From Rhizobium sp. NXC14 (GTDB lineage: Bacteria; Pseudomonadota; Alphaproteobacteria; Rhizobiales; Rhizobiaceae): 64,000 bases of DNA. The translations under genes were made by a program, and so were the position numbers. Of this stretch, positions 1 through 8,869 are shown in pieces. Under the pieces are notes generated by a model. It was given only the letters and a program-made list of their open reading frames with translations, was not told the DNA's origin and made no database searches. The number at the start of each line of letters is the position of its first letter. Position 1 is the first letter of the stretch. The stretch is taken from the NCBI RefSeq assembly GCF_002117485.1, contig NZ_CP021030.1, forward strand, positions 1,615,001 to 1,679,000, given 5' to 3'.

Positions 1-95
1 AGGCGGACGAGCGGGATATCCATGGAAAGTGCCAGCCCGCCGATCGCCGTCAGCAGCAGGCCTTTCCGATGATCGGAAAGAGCGGTGGGGAACAT
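1..95 (-). CDS. DMT (EamA) family transporter, N-terminal fragment
   Basis: Reading the minus strand from an ATG at 93-95 gives MFPTALSDHRKGLLLTAIGG followed by LALSMDIPLVR up to the window edge. This short basic start leading into a glycine- and leucine-rich first membrane helix is typical of drug/metabolite (EamA) transporters, so it is probably the first 31 residues of an inner-membrane exporter. The ATG directly follows the TGA of the leucyltransferase gene (96-98), so the two are likely co-transcribed. The family call rests only on this N terminus; substrate unknown. Confidence 0.5.
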   Translation of the reverse strand, partial: MFPTALSDHRKGLLLTAIGGLALSMDIPLVR

Positions 96-872
96 TCAGT
101 CGCGCGTGCTTTCGGGCATGGAGGAGGGGTCGAAACGTTCCCAGCCGCGCGGGGTCAGATGCTCCTGCGGCTGGAAACGGGTCTTATAGTCCATTTTTCG
201 TGACCCCTGAACCCAATAGCCGAGGTAGACATGCGGCAGACCGAGCGCTTTCGTGCGCCTGACATGGTCGAGAATCATGAACGTGCCGAGCGAACGCCGC
301 TCGAGCGCCGGATTGAAATAGGAATAGACCATCGACAGCCCGTCGCTCATCGTGTCGGTCAGTGCGGCGGCAAGCAGTTCGCCCTTCGGCCGCTCCTCCA
401 GCCCGGAGCCTTCCTCGCGCCGGCGGTATTCGATGATTCGCGTGTTCACATGCGTGTCCTCCACCATGATCGCATAATCGAGCACGGTCATATCGGACAT
501 GCCGCCTTGCTGGTGGCGGAAATCGAGATAGCGCCGGAAGAGTGAATATTGCTCGCTGGAAGGCTGGGCTGCGAATTCGGTGGCGATGACATCGGAATTG
601 GCGGCAAGCACCCGTTTCATCGATTTCGTCGGTTCGAATTCCTGGGCGAGAATCCGCACGGAAACGCAGGCGCGACAGGATTCGCAGGCCGGTCGGTAAG
701 CGATGTTCTGCGAGCGGCGGAACCCGCCCTGGGTGAGGATGTCGTTCATCTCGGCGGCCCGCGGGCCGACCAGATGGGTGAAGACCTTGCGCTCCATCTC
801 ATGCGGCAGATACGGACACGCAGCCGGAGCCGTCAGATAAAACTGCGGGGATGGCGTCGTCTGCGTATTCAT
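96..872 (-). CDS. bpt: aspartate/glutamate leucyltransferase (Bpt/Ate family)
   Basis: Cytoplasmic aminoacyl-tRNA-protein transferase of the N-end rule. It moves leucine (Bpt type) from Leu-tRNA to proteins beginning with Asp or Glu, marking them for ClpS/ClpAP. The 258 residues match the family length. The N-terminal domain carries the cysteine cluster C63-x2-C66-x2-C69 (in [11 protein letters not shown]); the C-terminal GNAT-like half contains SMVYSYFNP and [17 protein letters not shown] chose ATG 872 ([13 protein letters not shown]) because the longer frame to 920 adds 16 unconserved residues. The DMT transporter gene follows without a gap. Leucyl rather than arginyl specificity is inferred from the bacterial family. 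Confidence 0.93.
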   Translation of the reverse strand: MNTQTTPSPQFYLTAPAACPYLPHEMERKVFTHLVGPRAAEMNDILTQGGFRRSQNIAYRPACESCRACVSVRILAQEFEPTKSMKRVLAANSDVIATEFAAQPSSEQYSLFRRYLDFRHQQGGMSDMTVLDYAIMVEDTHVNTRIIEYRRREEGSGLEERPKGELLAAALTDTMSDGLSMVYSYFNPALERRSLGTFMILDHVRRTKALGLPHVYLGYWVQGSRKMDYKTRFQPQEHLTPRGWERFDPSSMPESTRD

Positions 873-1020
873 TTGTCGCGGAAGTTTCCTTGTCGAGACA
901 GTGCCGTTTTCTGACAGCATGACCTAAGAATAGAAAACGTCAACAGCGCGGCGGTCTCCGCCCTTCATTTCAGTCTTCTAATCTTTGGATATGGAGCGTC
1001 GTGATGCCGGGTACAGGCAA

Positions 1021-1045
1021 GGCGGAGAGTTTTTTCGTCTCCGCC
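1021..1045 (-). terminator. hairpin downstream of the RDD gene
   Basis: Perfect 8-bp inverted repeat ggcggaga (1021-1028) / tctccgcc (1038-1045) with a 9-nt loop. It lies 22 bp beyond the stop of the RDD gene (minus strand). The T-run is in the loop and not after the stem, so it is not a canonical intrinsic terminator. Confidence 0.35.
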
Positions 1046-1067
1046 GCCAGGTCTCAGACGGCAGGTC

Positions 1068-1526
1068 TCAGGCAGTGCGCACCGTCACCGTGCCGACCAG
1101 GAGGTCGTGGATGAGACGGCTGCGCTCGATAAATAGGCCGGCAAGCAGGATGAGCGGCGTCAGCACCGAGTTGAGGATCCAGAACAGCGCCAGATGCACG
1201 ATCGCCGTCAGAAAATCCATCGGCCGGCCGTCGACGCGCACGATCGCAATTCCCATTGCCCGCATGCCGAGCGAAGCCTGGCTCGGCCCGCCGACGGTCA
1301 GGCCGAAGTAAAGGCCGGCGACGATGACGAAGAGGGCAGGGTAGAGGAAGAAGCCGAGGCCGAGCGTGACGATCGAAAGGAAGAACAAAACGATCGCCGC
1401 GGGAATGCACAGCAGCGCCACGATGAGGTAATCGAGGATGAAGGCAAAGACACGGCGGCTCAACACGCCGCTATAGGCGCGCCAGTCCTCCGGTGCGGCG
1501 TAAAGCGGATTGGGGTTGTAGCTCAT
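1068..1526 (-). CDS. RDD family inner-membrane protein
   Basis: A 152-residue membrane protein of the RDD family, named for conserved Arg and Asp residues. Seen here: RVFAFILDYLIVALL for the R...D signature, a second hydrophobic pair around VLFFLSIVTLGLGFFLYPALF, a GGPSQASLGMRAMGI loop, and a last pair near HLALFWILNSVLTPLILLAGL. The start ATG 1526 (MSYNPNPLYAAP) is preceded by a good Shine-Dalgarno (GAGGAG) and removes 45 unconserved residues from the longest frame. It lies 74 bp after hemB on the same strand. Some RDD proteins affect Na+ or H+ exchange, but no function can be assigned here. Confidence 0.85.
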   Translation of the reverse strand: MSYNPNPLYAAPEDWRAYSGVLSRRVFAFILDYLIVALLCIPAAIVLFFLSIVTLGLGFFLYPALFVIVAGLYFGLTVGGPSQASLGMRAMGIAIVRVDGRPMDFLTAIVHLALFWILNSVLTPLILLAGLFIERSRLIHDLLVGTVTVRTA

Positions 1527-1600
1527 CTCAATCTCCTCTCGCAAAAGCGACGCCGCTGATATGGTGTCGGCGGGGCGAAATACAATCATTCGCCCCGAAA

Positions 1601-2614
1601 TCACCGTTTGCTCAGAATTTTCGCCACCTCGACCGCGAAATAGGTGAGGATGCCGTCGCATCCCGCCCGCTTGAACGACAGCAGCGTTTCGAGCATCGCC
1701 CGCTCGCCGTCGATCCAGCCGTTCATCGCTGCGGCCTTGATCTGCGTATATTCACCGGAAACCTGGTAGGCGAAGGTCGGCAGGCCGAAGGCCTCCTTCA
1801 TCCGCCAGCAGATGTCGAGATAGGGCAGGCCGGGCTTGACCATCAGCATGTCGGCGCCTTCCTCGACGTCGAGGGCGGCGTCGCGGATCGCCTCGGTGCC
1901 GTTGGCCGGGTCGATATAATAGGTCTTCTTGTCGCCCTTCAGCAGCCCGCCGGTCGAGATCGCTTCGCGATAGGGGCCATAAAAGGCGGAGGCGAATTTC
2001 GTCGCATAGCTCATGATGCCGACCTCTTGATGGCCGGCGGCATCGAGCGCCCTGCGGATCGCGCCGACGCGCCCGTCCATCATCTCCGAGGGCGCGATGA
2101 TGTCGGCTCCGGCATCGGCCTGCATCACCGCGGCACGCGCCACCTGATCGACCGTCTCGTCGTTGACGATCTCGCCGTCTCTCAGAATGCCGTCATGGCC
2201 GTGGCTGGTGAAGGGGTCGAGCGCGACATCGGTGATGACGCCGATATTGGGCACCGCCTTCTTGATCGCCGCCGTGGCCTGATTGATCAGATTGTTGGCC
2301 TCGAGGCTGTTCGAACCCGTCTCGTCGCGCAGCTCCATCTCGATGTTGGGAAAGGTCGCCAGCGCCGGAATGCCGAGGCCGGCCGCTTCGCGCGCGGCCT
2401 CGACTGCTTTGTCGATGCTCATACGGTTGACGCCGGGCATGGCCGGGATCGGATCGATGATACCGGAGCCCGGCACGACGAAGATCGGCCAGATCAGGTC
2501 GTCTACCGTCAGCCGGTTTTCCTGCACCAGCCGGCGAGTCCAGTCTGCCTTGCGATTGCGCCGCATGCGGCGATGGCCGGTGATGTCGTCGACGAGATGC
2601 GTCTTATCCTGCAT
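1601..2614 (-). CDS. hemB: delta-aminolevulinic acid dehydratase (porphobilinogen synthase)
   Basis: Condenses two 5-aminolevulinate molecules to porphobilinogen in haem, sirohaem and cobalamin synthesis; cytoplasmic homo-octamer. The 337 residues cover the whole family. The two active-site lysines are K206 (SYATK) and K260 (MVKPG). The metal loop at 131-142 reads ALDPFTSHGHDG, with Asp and Ala where zinc enzymes carry three Cys, so this is the Mg-dependent alphaproteobacterial type. It reads away from the DUF6163 gene across a 131-bp divergent spacer and probably continues into the RDD gene. Confidence 0.97.
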   Translation of the reverse strand: MQDKTHLVDDITGHRRMRRNRKADWTRRLVQENRLTVDDLIWPIFVVPGSGIIDPIPAMPGVNRMSIDKAVEAAREAAGLGIPALATFPNIEMELRDETGSNSLEANNLINQATAAIKKAVPNIGVITDVALDPFTSHGHDGILRDGEIVNDETVDQVARAAVMQADAGADIIAPSEMMDGRVGAIRRALDAAGHQEVGIMSYATKFASAFYGPYREAISTGGLLKGDKKTYYIDPANGTEAIRDAALDVEEGADMLMVKPGLPYLDICWRMKEAFGLPTFAYQVSGEYTQIKAAAMNGWIDGERAMLETLLSFKRAGCDGILTYFAVEVAKILSKR

Positions 2615-2745
2615 GATATCTGTCCCTGGCCCATTCCATTTATCGGAGCGCTCATTATCATGGCGCCCGGAAAATCCAAACCGGACGATTGGCCGCGGCG
2701 GAAAAACCGCTTGTAACGATCCGATCCCGAACCGATGTTTGCGCT

Positions 2746-3183
2746 ATGGAAACCGATTCCCCGACAATACCGAAACGCACGCTGGCGGATCTTCTCTTCA
2801 TTCTGTTCCTGAGGCTGGTGGCCGTATCCTGCTTCTGGTTCGGGCTGCAATATTGGGCGATGCTCGTCGGTTATTCGCTGGTCGGGGCCGGCCGATTCGA
2901 TCTTTTGAGCCTGCCGTGGAAGGTGGCCAGCACCAGCCTTGCCGTGCTTTTCCCCGTCGCCTCCCTCGGCCTCTGGCTCACCGTCTCCTGGGGGCCGGTT
3001 ATCTGGGTGCTGGCAGCGGGCGGCCAGATTCTGATGTATGGTCTGCTGCCTGATATTTTCGGGCCCAATAAGCTGATCATCCTGCTGCATCTCATGGTCG
3101 CCGCGGTCTACTGCATTTTCCGCCTGTTGCTCTGGCTGGAAAAGCGCCGCCACCGCCGCCAGGTAAGTGTTGATTTACCCTGA
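2746..3183 (+). CDS. DUF6163 family small membrane protein
   Basis: A 145-residue inner-membrane protein with four hydrophobic stretches: FILFLRLVAVSCFWFGLQYW, the region around VASTSLAVLFPVASLGLWL, VIWVLAAGGQILMYGLL and LIILLHLMVAAVYCIFRLLL, followed by a basic tail. I recognise it as the small protein usually found beside ldtR in Rhizobiales (DUF6163); no function is known. ATG 2746 (METDSPTIPK) was chosen over the upstream in-frame start, which would add an unconserved basic leader. It is followed after 130 bp by ldtR, and genomic constancy suggests an envelope role. Confidence 0.75.
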   Translation: METDSPTIPKRTLADLLFILFLRLVAVSCFWFGLQYWAMLVGYSLVGAGRFDLLSLPWKVASTSLAVLFPVASLGLWLTVSWGPVIWVLAAGGQILMYGLLPDIFGPNKLIILLHLMVAAVYCIFRLLLWLEKRRHRRQVSVDLP

Positions 3184-3313
3184 GACAACGTGGGGTTTCC
3201 GGTAAGGCTCCATTAAGCCTGCGGTTTAAGTCGAATTTTATATGTATTCGATAGGGTCTCACTCAAGGCGGGAAGAAAACGACACCGCCAAACAAAACAG
3301 TGAGGCAGTCAAT

Positions 3314-3829
3314 ATGAACACGAAAATCAAGCCGCAGGCGGTATCCAACTTCCGTGACCAGCAGGATCAGGGCATCCGTGATCTTTACATGGAATCCCTT
3401 CATCTTGTCGAACGTCTTCATCGCCGTCTTCTCGACGTCATCAAGGACGAGTTCGACCGTCAGGGTCGCAGTGACGTCAACGCCATCCAGGCGCTGCTCC
3501 TTTTCAACATCGGCAATTCCGAGCTGACCGCCGGCGAGCTGCGCTCGCGAGGTTACTATCTCGGCTCCAACGTATCCTACAACGTCAAGAAGCTGGTCGA
3601 CCTCGGTTTCATCAACCACCAGCGCTCCCGCATCGACCGCCGCTCAGTCCGCATCAGCCTGACCGAAACCGGCCAGGACATCGCCGAAACGGTCGCCAAG
3701 CTCTACGAACGCCACATCGCCTCGATCGACAAGGTCGGCGGCATCGGCACCGACGAGTTCACCCAGATGAACAAGCTGCTCCAGCGTCTGGATCGTTTCT
3801 GGAACGACTCGATCATGTACCGCCTCTAA
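3314..3829 (+). CDS. ldtR: MarR-family transcriptional regulator LdtR
   Basis: DNA-binding regulator of 171 residues. The winged helix lies at about 55-125: LLFNIGNSELTAGELRSRGY, then the recognition helix GSNVSYNVKKLVDLGFI and the wing RSRIDRRSVRISLT. In Sinorhizobium and Liberibacter the orthologue LdtR activates the neighbouring L,D-transpeptidase gene and is needed for osmotic tolerance, and the same gene order occurs here (transpeptidase 433 bp downstream). Start ATG 3314 (MNTKIKPQAV) is the usual family N terminus. A clear terminator at 3858-3890 ends the transcript, so the transpeptidase must have its own promoter. Confidence 0.9.
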   Translation: MNTKIKPQAVSNFRDQQDQGIRDLYMESLHLVERLHRRLLDVIKDEFDRQGRSDVNAIQALLLFNIGNSELTAGELRSRGYYLGSNVSYNVKKLVDLGFINHQRSRIDRRSVRISLTETGQDIAETVAKLYERHIASIDKVGGIGTDEFTQMNKLLQRLDRFWNDSIMYRL

Positions 3830-4262
3830 GACCCTCGACCTCCTTTCAGGGTTGAAGAAAACCGGATGCGTTCCCTGCGCGTCCGGTTTTGCCGTTCGCG
3901 CCCGCGTGGCATCTTTGCAACGCAGGCCAGGCAAGCGCAAAGGCCGGTTTCCAAGCCGTTTTTTAGCCGTTATTAACCGGCACGATTTACCCGTCATATG
4001 GTTCGTTGCGTGATGAACTCGGCCTTCGGCAGTTGCCCTCGGCCTGACAACACGAATTGGCCATATTGGTGTGGCAGCGGAATGTTAACAACCGGCGCTT
4101 TCAATGGATCAGGAACGTTCAGACTTCCGCATCGCAATCTTGTGATGCGGCGGGCGGAATTTTCCGATGTGCCGGAAGAACGAATGGTGGGATCTGCGTT
4201 AAGGCGCAGTGATATCGCAAAGGGCCGCGCTTCCTTTACAGCGGCATTCAGTGGTTGGGACT
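3830..4262 (+). other. intergenic region between ldtR and the L,D-transpeptidase gene
   Basis: 433 bp with no credible gene. The first 60 bp hold the ldtR terminator. The remainder is relatively A+T-rich around 3960-4100 and must contain the transpeptidase promoter; an LdtR site would be expected here but I cannot fix one by eye. Confidence 0.6.
3858..3890 (+). terminator. intrinsic terminator of ldtR
   Basis: Stem of 13 bp, aaaaccggatgcg (3858-3870) pairing with cgcgtccggtttt (3878-3890) with one G-T pair, a 7-nt loop and T residues in the descending arm. It begins 28 bp after the ldtR stop codon. Confidence 0.85.
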
Positions 4263-5564
4263 ATGTCGAAGAAAAACGGAAATGAAGCTCTCTCTCGCCG
4301 CGCTTTCCTTGCGTCCGCGGCAACGATCGGCGCCGGTGCGATCGCCGCGCCGGCCTTCGCGCAGTCGGCGCTCGATACACTGATCAACGCACCGCGCCGC
4401 GGCAACTGGGATGACCAGTTCGATGCCAAGGCGGCTTCGCGCACGGCGACGGCCGTCGTTTCTAACACGCCGATCCTCGGTCCCCAATCGGTCGCGAGTG
4501 CCCAGCAGGCGATCATGCAGTATCAGCAGATTGCGGCAGCCGGCGGCTGGCCCGAAGTCAATCCCGGTGATCAGCGCCTGCAGCTCGGCGTTTCCTCTCC
4601 CGCCGTCCAGGCGCTGCGCCAGCGCCTTGCGATCACCGGCGACCTGCCGCGCGAGGCAGGCATGTCGAACGCCTTCGATTCCTATGTCGACGGCGCCGTC
4701 AAACGCTTCCAGGCGCGTCACGGCCTGCCGTCCGACGGCGTTCTCGGCGAGTTCACGCTGAAGGCGATGAATATTCCGGCCGATGTCCGCCTGCAGCAGT
4801 TGAACACCAACCTGGTCCGCCTGCAGACCTTCCCGGAAGATCTCGGCCGGCGCCATCTGATGGTCAATATTCCGGCCGCCTATGTCGAGGCCGTCGAAGA
4901 CGGCAGCGTCGCGACGCGCCACACCGCGGTCGTCGGCCGTCTGAGCCGCCCGACGCATCTCGTCAATTCGAAGATCTACGAAGTCATCCTCAACCCTTAC
5001 TGGACCGCGCCGCGCTCGATCGTCGAAAAGGACATCATGCCGCTCATGCGCAAGGATCCGACCTATCTCGAAAAGAACGCGATCCGTCTGATCGACGGCA
5101 AGGGCAATGAGGTTTCTCCGGAGACTGTCGATTGGAACGGCGAGGCGCCGAACCTGATGTTCCGCCAGGACCCGGGTAAGATCAACGCCATGGCATCGAC
5201 GAAGATCAACTTCTACAACAAGAACGGCGAGTACATGCACGACACGCCGCAGCAGGGCCTGTTCAACAAGCTCATGCGTTTTGAATCGTCAGGCTGCGTC
5301 CGCGTTCAGAACGTGCGCGACCTGTCGACCTGGCTGTTGCGCGAGACGCCGGGCTGGAGCCGCCAGCAGATGGAGCAGGTGATCGCAAGCGGCGTCAACA
5401 CGCCGATCAAGCTCGCCACCGAAGTACCGGTCTATTTCGTCTACATCTCCGCCTGGGGCATGCCCGACGGCATCGTCCAGTTCCGCGACGACATCTATCA
5501 GATGGACGGCAATGCCGAGCTCGCGCTCGACACCACGGCCGGCATGGAGCAGCCGGTTCAATAA
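4263..5564 (+). CDS. ldtP: Tat-exported L,D-transpeptidase (YkuD domain)
   Basis: Periplasmic peptidoglycan-remodelling enzyme of 433 residues that should form or exchange 3-3 cross-links, or attach proteins, through a cysteine thioester. The N terminus has a twin-arginine signal (SRRAFLAS, residues 11-18) and an AFAQS cleavage site. A PG_binding_1 domain follows near VKRFQARHGLPSDGVLGEFT, then the YkuD catalytic domain with an upstream His in MHDTPQQ and the motif SSGCVRV, with catalytic C345. Start ATG 4263 places the Tat signal correctly. It corresponds to LdtP, the target of LdtR in related species. A strong terminator follows. Confidence 0.9.
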   Translation: MSKKNGNEALSRRAFLASAATIGAGAIAAPAFAQSALDTLINAPRRGNWDDQFDAKAASRTATAVVSNTPILGPQSVASAQQAIMQYQQIAAAGGWPEVNPGDQRLQLGVSSPAVQALRQRLAITGDLPREAGMSNAFDSYVDGAVKRFQARHGLPSDGVLGEFTLKAMNIPADVRLQQLNTNLVRLQTFPEDLGRRHLMVNIPAAYVEAVEDGSVATRHTAVVGRLSRPTHLVNSKIYEVILNPYWTAPRSIVEKDIMPLMRKDPTYLEKNAIRLIDGKGNEVSPETVDWNGEAPNLMFRQDPGKINAMASTKINFYNKNGEYMHDTPQQGLFNKLMRFESSGCVRVQNVRDLSTWLLRETPGWSRQQMEQVIASGVNTPIKLATEVPVYFVYISAWGMPDGIVQFRDDIYQMDGNAELALDTTAGMEQPVQ

Positions 5565-5592
5565 GCGGCGCCCTCTGCGTCGTGATTTTGAG

Positions 5593-5617
5593 AACCGCGC
5601 TTCGGGCGCGGTTTTTT
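5593..5617 (+). terminator. intrinsic terminator of the L,D-transpeptidase gene
   Basis: Perfect 8-bp stem aaccgcgc (5593-5600) / gcgcggtt (5606-5613), 5-nt loop ttcgg, followed by a T run. It lies 28 bp after the stop codon. Confidence 0.9.
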
Positions 5618-5770
5618 ATGCCGGGGAGGGCGCTGTTTGACGCGTCCTGCCGAGGGGTGCTCACAAAAGAGCTGCAGCGCGCGCTTTGCCCAGCAAATGT
5701 CGTTCTTCGTATTGCCCTTGCCCCGGCGGAAGGCTAATACCTCAGCGCATTCCAGTTGAGGAGCCCGCCC

Positions 5771-7069
5771 ATGACCAATGCTTCCACCGAATCCTTCTTC
5801 AATCGCTCGCTTGCGGACGTCGATCCGGAAATCTTCGGCGCGATCGGAAAGGAACTCGGTCGCCAACGGCACGAGATCGAACTGATCGCTTCCGAGAACA
5901 TCGTCTCCCGCGCCGTGCTGGAAGCCCAGGGCTCCATCATGACCAACAAATATGCCGAGGGTTACCCCGGCAAGCGCTATTACGGCGGCTGCCAGTTCGT
6001 CGACATCGCCGAGGAGTTGGCGATCGAGCGCGCCAAGAAGCTATTCGGCGTCAATTTCGCAAACGTCCAGCCTAATTCCGGCTCGCAGATGAACCAGGCC
6101 GTGTTCCTGGCGCTGCTGCAGCCTGGTGACACCTTCATGGGTCTTGACCTGAATTCGGGCGGCCACCTCACGCATGGTTCGCCGGTCAACATGTCCGGCA
6201 AGTGGTTCAACGTCGTATCCTACGGCGTGCGAGAAGGCGACAACCTTCTCGACATGGATGAAGTCGCCCGCAAGGCCGAAGAGCACAAGCCGAAGCTCAT
6301 TATCGCCGGCGGCACCGCCTATTCCCGCATCTGGGACTGGAAGCGCTTCCGCGAGATCGCCGACAGCGTCGGCGCCTATCTGATGGTCGACATGGCCCAT
6401 ATCGCCGGCCTCGTTGCCGGCGGCCAGCATCCGTCGCCGTTCCCGCATTGCCATGTCGCGACGACGACAACGCACAAGTCGCTGCGCGGCCCGCGCGGCG
6501 GCGTCATCCTCACGAATGAAGAGGATCTCGCCAAGAAGTTCAATTCGGCCGTCTTCCCGGGCCTGCAGGGCGGTCCGCTGATGCACATCATCGCTGCCAA
6601 GGCGGTCGCCTTCGGCGAGGCGCTGCAGCCGGAATTCAAGGAATACGCCGCTCAGATCGTCAAGAACGCCCGGGCGCTGGCCGAAACGCTGATTGCAGGC
6701 GGCCTCGACGTCGTCTCCGGCGGCACCGACAACCACCTGATGCTGGTCGACCTACGCAAGAAGAACGCCACCGGCAAGCGCGCCGAGGCAGCGCTTGGCC
6801 GCGCCTATATCACCTGCAACAAGAACGGCATCCCCTTCGACCCAGAAAAGCCCTTCGTCACATCAGGCGTGCGTTTGGGCGCACCGGCCGGCACGACGCG
6901 TGGCTTCAAGGAAGCCGAATTCCGCGAGATCGGCAATCTGATCGTCGAGGTTCTCGACGGCCTGAAGGTCGCCAATTCCGATGACGGCAACGCCGCCGTC
7001 GAAGCCGCCGTGCGCGGCAAGGTGGTCAACCTGACAGACCGCTTCCCCATGTATGGCTACATGGGGTAA
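5771..7069 (+). CDS. glyA: serine hydroxymethyltransferase
   Basis: PLP enzyme that interconverts serine plus tetrahydrofolate with glycine plus 5,10-methylene-THF, the main one-carbon source. The 432 residues match the family. PLP lysine is K236 in [14 protein letters not shown]; other marks are [10 protein letters not shown] near the N terminus, the aspartate in VDMAHIAGL and the C-terminal GTTRGF. ATG 5771 ([10 protein letters not shown]) is the usual N terminus. nrdR starts 9 bp after the stop, so glyA heads the run glyA-nrdR-ribD-ribE. The 153-bp leader after the preceding terminator shows no riboswitch that I recognise. Confidence 0.97.
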   Translation: MTNASTESFFNRSLADVDPEIFGAIGKELGRQRHEIELIASENIVSRAVLEAQGSIMTNKYAEGYPGKRYYGGCQFVDIAEELAIERAKKLFGVNFANVQPNSGSQMNQAVFLALLQPGDTFMGLDLNSGGHLTHGSPVNMSGKWFNVVSYGVREGDNLLDMDEVARKAEEHKPKLIIAGGTAYSRIWDWKRFREIADSVGAYLMVDMAHIAGLVAGGQHPSPFPHCHVATTTTHKSLRGPRGGVILTNEEDLAKKFNSAVFPGLQGGPLMHIIAAKAVAFGEALQPEFKEYAAQIVKNARALAETLIAGGLDVVSGGTDNHLMLVDLRKKNATGKRAEAALGRAYITCNKNGIPFDPEKPFVTSGVRLGAPAGTTRGFKEAEFREIGNLIVEVLDGLKVANSDDGNAAVEAAVRGKVVNLTDRFPMYGYMG

Positions 7070-7078
7070 GGAGTAGCG

Positions 7079-7555
7079 ATGCGCTGCCCTTATTGCGGTT
7101 CGGAAGATACCCAGGTCAAGGATTCGCGTCCGGCGGAGGACAATACGTCCATCCGCCGGCGGCGTATCTGTCCGGATTGTGGGGGGCGTTTCACCACCTT
7201 CGAGCGTGTGCAGCTGCGCGAGCTGATGGTCATCAAGAAGACCGGCCGCAAGGTACCGTTCGATCGTGACAAGCTGGTGCGCTCCTTCGAAGTCGCGTTG
7301 CGCAAGCGCCCTGTCGAGCGGGATCGCATTGAGCGTGCCGTCTCCGGCATCGTCCGCCGGCTCGAAAGTTCCGGCGAGACGGAAATCTCCTCCGAGCAGA
7401 TCGGCCTGCAGGTGCTGGAAGCCATGAAGAGCCTCGATGATGTCGGCTTCGTGCGCTACGCCTCGGTCTATCGGGATTTCTCGCTTGCCGAGGATTTCGA
7501 GAAGGTCATTTCCGAAATCAACGCCAAGATCGCCCGCGACCCGCTGGACAGATGA
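7079..7555 (+). CDS. nrdR: transcriptional repressor NrdR
   Basis: Represses ribonucleotide reductase genes when ATP/dATP bind its cone domain. The 158 residues contain an N-terminal zinc ribbon with C3, C6, C31 and C34 (CPYC and [10 protein letters not shown]) and an ATP-cone from about 49 to 139 ([16 protein letters not shown]). Length and architecture are standard. It sits between glyA and ribD with gaps of 9 and 3 bp, the conserved alphaproteobacterial order, so it is transcribed with them although its targets lie elsewhere. Confidence 0.96.
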   Translation: MRCPYCGSEDTQVKDSRPAEDNTSIRRRRICPDCGGRFTTFERVQLRELMVIKKTGRKVPFDRDKLVRSFEVALRKRPVERDRIERAVSGIVRRLESSGETEISSEQIGLQVLEAMKSLDDVGFVRYASVYRDFSLAEDFEKVISEINAKIARDPLDR

Positions 7556-7558
7556 GCC

Positions 7559-8869
7559 ATGAGCGTCACGGCGGATGACGAAGGTTTCATGGCATCGGCG
7601 ATCCGCCTGGCGCGCCGGCATCTCGGCCGCACCGCCACCAACCCTTCCGTCGGCTGCCTCATCGTTCGTGACGGCGTCGTCGTCGGCAGTGCGGTCACGG
7701 CGCTCGGCGGCCGCCCGCATGCCGAGCCGCAGGCGCTCGCCGAAGCCGGCGAACGTGCCCGCGGCGCCACTGCTTATGTGACGCTCGAACCCTGCTCGCA
7801 TCACGGCAAGACCCCGCCCTGCGCCGAGGCGCTGATTGCCTATGGCGTCGCTCGCGTCGTCATCAGCGTCACCGATCCCGATCCGCGCGTCTCCGGCCGC
7901 GGCATCGCCATGCTGCGCCAAGCCGGCATCGAGGTGGATGCCGGCGTACTGGAGACGGAGGGCCGGCGTTCGCTGGCCGGCTATCTCACCCGCCAGACGA
8001 AGAACCGCCCCTGTGTGACTCTCAAACTTGCCGTTTCCGCCGATGGCATGATCGGCCGGGAGGGGGAGGGCCAAGTGGCGATCACAGGTCCGGAGGCCCG
8101 CGCCGAGGTTCAGGCGCTGCGCGCCGAATCCGACGCCATCCTCGTCGGCATCGGCACCGCGATAGCGGATGACCCGCTTCTGACGGTGCGCACGCCAGGC
8201 CTCGAAGCCCAGTCGCCGATCCGCATCGTCCTTGATCCGTCTCTTGCGTTGCCGCTGACGAGTAAGCTGGTTCAGACGGCGTGGGAGGTGCCGGTCATCG
8301 TGGTGGCGAGCGAGAAAGTTTCGCCGTTGGCGGCGGATGCTGAAGGATTACCCCCCTCTGTCCTGCCGGACATCTCCCCCACAGGGGGGGAGATCGGCAA
8401 GGAGCGCGATCCGACGTCCCAAGCAGATTCATCATCACCAGCAACAGAAGATGTAGGGCGGGGAGCTGCCCCCCAGCCAATCTCCCCCCCTGTGGGGGAG
8501 ATGTCCGGCAGGACAGAGGGGCGCGCTCCGGCCACTGACCCCGCCGACATAGACTCCCGCCGCACTGCGCTCGAAACCGCCGGCGTCGAAGTCGTCTACT
8601 GCAATCCCTATCACCCCGAGGTCCTGCTGCCGGCGCTCGCGACGCGGGGCATTTCCTCGCTTCTGGTCGAGGGGGGCGCAAAGACAGCGCGGCTTTTCCT
8701 TGAGGCCGGCCTCGTCGATCGAATCCAGCTTTACCAGGCGCCCGGCGTCATCGGTGAGGGCGGTATTGAATCCCCGGTGCAGGCAACCGACATACCATCC
8801 GGTTTCATGCATATGAGCACGCGAATGTTTGGCGACGATCGCCTGGACGAATACGAAAGAGGGCTTTGA
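7559..8869 (+). CDS. ribD: bifunctional riboflavin biosynthesis protein RibD (deaminase/reductase) with repeat-derived insert
   Basis: Carries out the second and third riboflavin steps: deamination of the GTP-derived pyrimidine, then NADPH reduction of its ribosyl group. The N-terminal deaminase has zinc ligands H54, C79 and C88 with catalytic E56 (HAEPQ, EPCSHHGKTPPC). The C-terminal reductase begins near TLKLAVSADGMIG and contains ILVGIGTAIADDPLL and SLLVEGGAKTARLFLEAGLVD. At 436 residues it is longer than the usual 360-380. The excess, about residues 265-321, is encoded by the palindromic element at 8353-8521, which is open in this frame. The stop overlaps the ribE start (TGATG). Confidence 0.94.
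   Translation: MSVTADDEGFMASAIRLARRHLGRTATNPSVGCLIVRDGVVVGSAVTALGGRPHAEPQALAEAGERARGATAYVTLEPCSHHGKTPPCAEALIAYGVARVVISVTDPDPRVSGRGIAMLRQAGIEVDAGVLETEGRRSLAGYLTRQTKNRPCVTLKLAVSADGMIGREGEGQVAITGPEARAEVQALRAESDAILVGIGTAIADDPLLTVRTPGLEAQSPIRIVLDPSLALPLTSKLVQTAWEVPVIVVASEKVSPLAADAEGLPPSVLPDISPTGGEIGKERDPTSQADSSSPATEDVGRGAAPQPISPPVGEMSGRTEGRAPATDPADIDSRRTALETAGVEVVYCNPYHPEVLLPALATRGISSLLVEGGAKTARLFLEAGLVDRIQLYQAPGVIGEGGIESPVQATDIPSGFMHMSTRMFGDDRLDEYERGL
8353..8521. repeat. palindromic mosaic element inserted in ribD
   Basis: Two perfect 42-bp inverted arms at 8353-8394 and 8480-8521 flank an 85-bp centre. Each arm contains its own small hairpin (atctccccc / gggggagat around aca). The layout resembles the palindromic intergenic mosaic elements known from Rhizobium chromosomes (RIME-like), but here the element is inside a gene and translated. 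It encodes a low-complexity segment rich in Pro, Ser, Gly and Glu. I see no second copy in this window. Confidence 0.9.

Noticed and set aside
1493-2716. 407-residue open frame on the plus strand
   Set aside because: Mirror of hemB on the opposite strand, which has both active-site lysines.
5618-5770. Riboswitch in the glyA leader
   Set aside because: The leader is short and shows no glycine, folate or SAM aptamer core that I can recognise.
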